Origin: Colwellia sp.
GTDB taxonomy: Bacteria; Pseudomonadota; Gammaproteobacteria; Enterobacterales; Alteromonadaceae
Direction of reading: 5' to 3'
Assembly (NCBI GenBank): GCA_016745015.1
Contig: JADGDH010000010.1
Location: 4,693 to 39,257, forward strand
DNA: 34,565 bases
Numbering within the stretch: the stretch's first letter is position 1; the number at the start of each line of letters is the position of its first letter. A program made the translations under genes and the position numbers. Positions 34,468 through 34,565 of this stretch are shown piece after piece. The notes under the pieces were generated by a model, which ran no database searches, had not been told where the DNA came from, and was given only the letters and a program-made list of their open reading frames with translations.

Positions 34468-34565
34468 TTACTTCCAATAACTTACTTTACGTTCAAAACT
34501 TTTATTTGCTTTAATTCCTTGTTTTTTACAAGGCGTACCAATATATAAAAAACCAACAATTTCAT
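34468..34565 (-). CDS. Nitroreductase family protein, C-terminus only (partial at window edge)
   Basis: The last 32 codons of a minus-strand gene that enters from the right edge: EIVGFLYIGTPCKKQGIKANKSFERKVSYWK then a TAA at 34468. EIVGFLYIGTP and the final VSYW are typical of YdjA-like small nitroreductases (FMN, NAD(P)H-dependent). Everything N-terminal, including flavin-binding residues, is outside the window, so the assignment rests on this tail alone. Confidence 0.65.
   Translation of the reverse strand, partial: EIVGFLYIGTPCKKQGIKANKSFERKVSYWK

Noticed and set aside
1-34565. CRISPR array or insertion sequence
   Set aside because: No regularly spaced direct repeats of 25-40 bp with unique spacers and no transposase gene. 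The 33-bp array has hexamer pairs only, next to a promoter.

Overview
The window is chromosomal DNA from a gammaproteobacterium that looks like Colwellia or a close relative (Colwelliaceae, Alteromonadales). This is inferred from strongly AT-rich DNA, the yejK-yejL-yejM block, the E. coli-like bioA / bioBFCD arrangement, a class II pyrC, asnS, and the general look of the proteins. No database search was possible.

Layout. Positions 1-250 are the tail of a tRNA-Ser locus: a 122-bp tandem duplication holding a truncated tRNA-Ser 3' end, then a terminator. From 295 to 5062 come four plus-strand genes: a DUF3943 outer-membrane-type protein, a phosphoribosyltransferase, a secreted nucleotide pyrophosphatase/phosphodiesterase-like enzyme and a degenerate EAL-HDOD signalling protein. 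From 5173 to about 10,700 the region looks accessory. It has a solitary tyrosine recombinase, a non-coding stretch with two perfect palindromes, a NUC1-type nuclease without a signal peptide, a four-gene module (two DUF1538 membrane proteins, a PII-like protein, a CBS-pair protein) bracketed by two direct copies of a palindromic repeat, and the wreck of a fadD-like gene. A DMT transporter follows.

The minus-strand operon 17708-11722 encodes an SMC-type plasmid-defence/condensin system resembling Wadjet (MksBEFG), in the unusual order jetD-jetC-jetA-jetB. Beyond it lie an M23 peptidase, a two-domain PTPS/QueD-like protein and pyrC. The yejK / yejL-yejM divergent locus comes next, then tRNA-Pro(GGG) and an SGNH hydrolase.

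At 25088-27074 a stand-alone FtsZ paralogue, with its GTPase motifs and a C-terminal FtsZ-like tail, is divergent from an orphan HicB-like antitoxin gene. Between them lies a four-unit, 33-bp-period direct repeat. Its last unit sits exactly in the spacer of a consensus sigma70 promoter, so it is probably an operator array. The rest is housekeeping: the biotin cluster bioD-C-F-B with divergent bioA, a small membrane protein, asnS, and the C-terminus of a nitroreductase running off the window end.

The most interesting items are the reordered Wadjet-like operon, the FtsZ paralogue with its HicB neighbour and operator array, the DUF1538-PII-CBS module and the direct repeats around it, and the solo recombinase with a 12-6-12 inverted-repeat site downstream.
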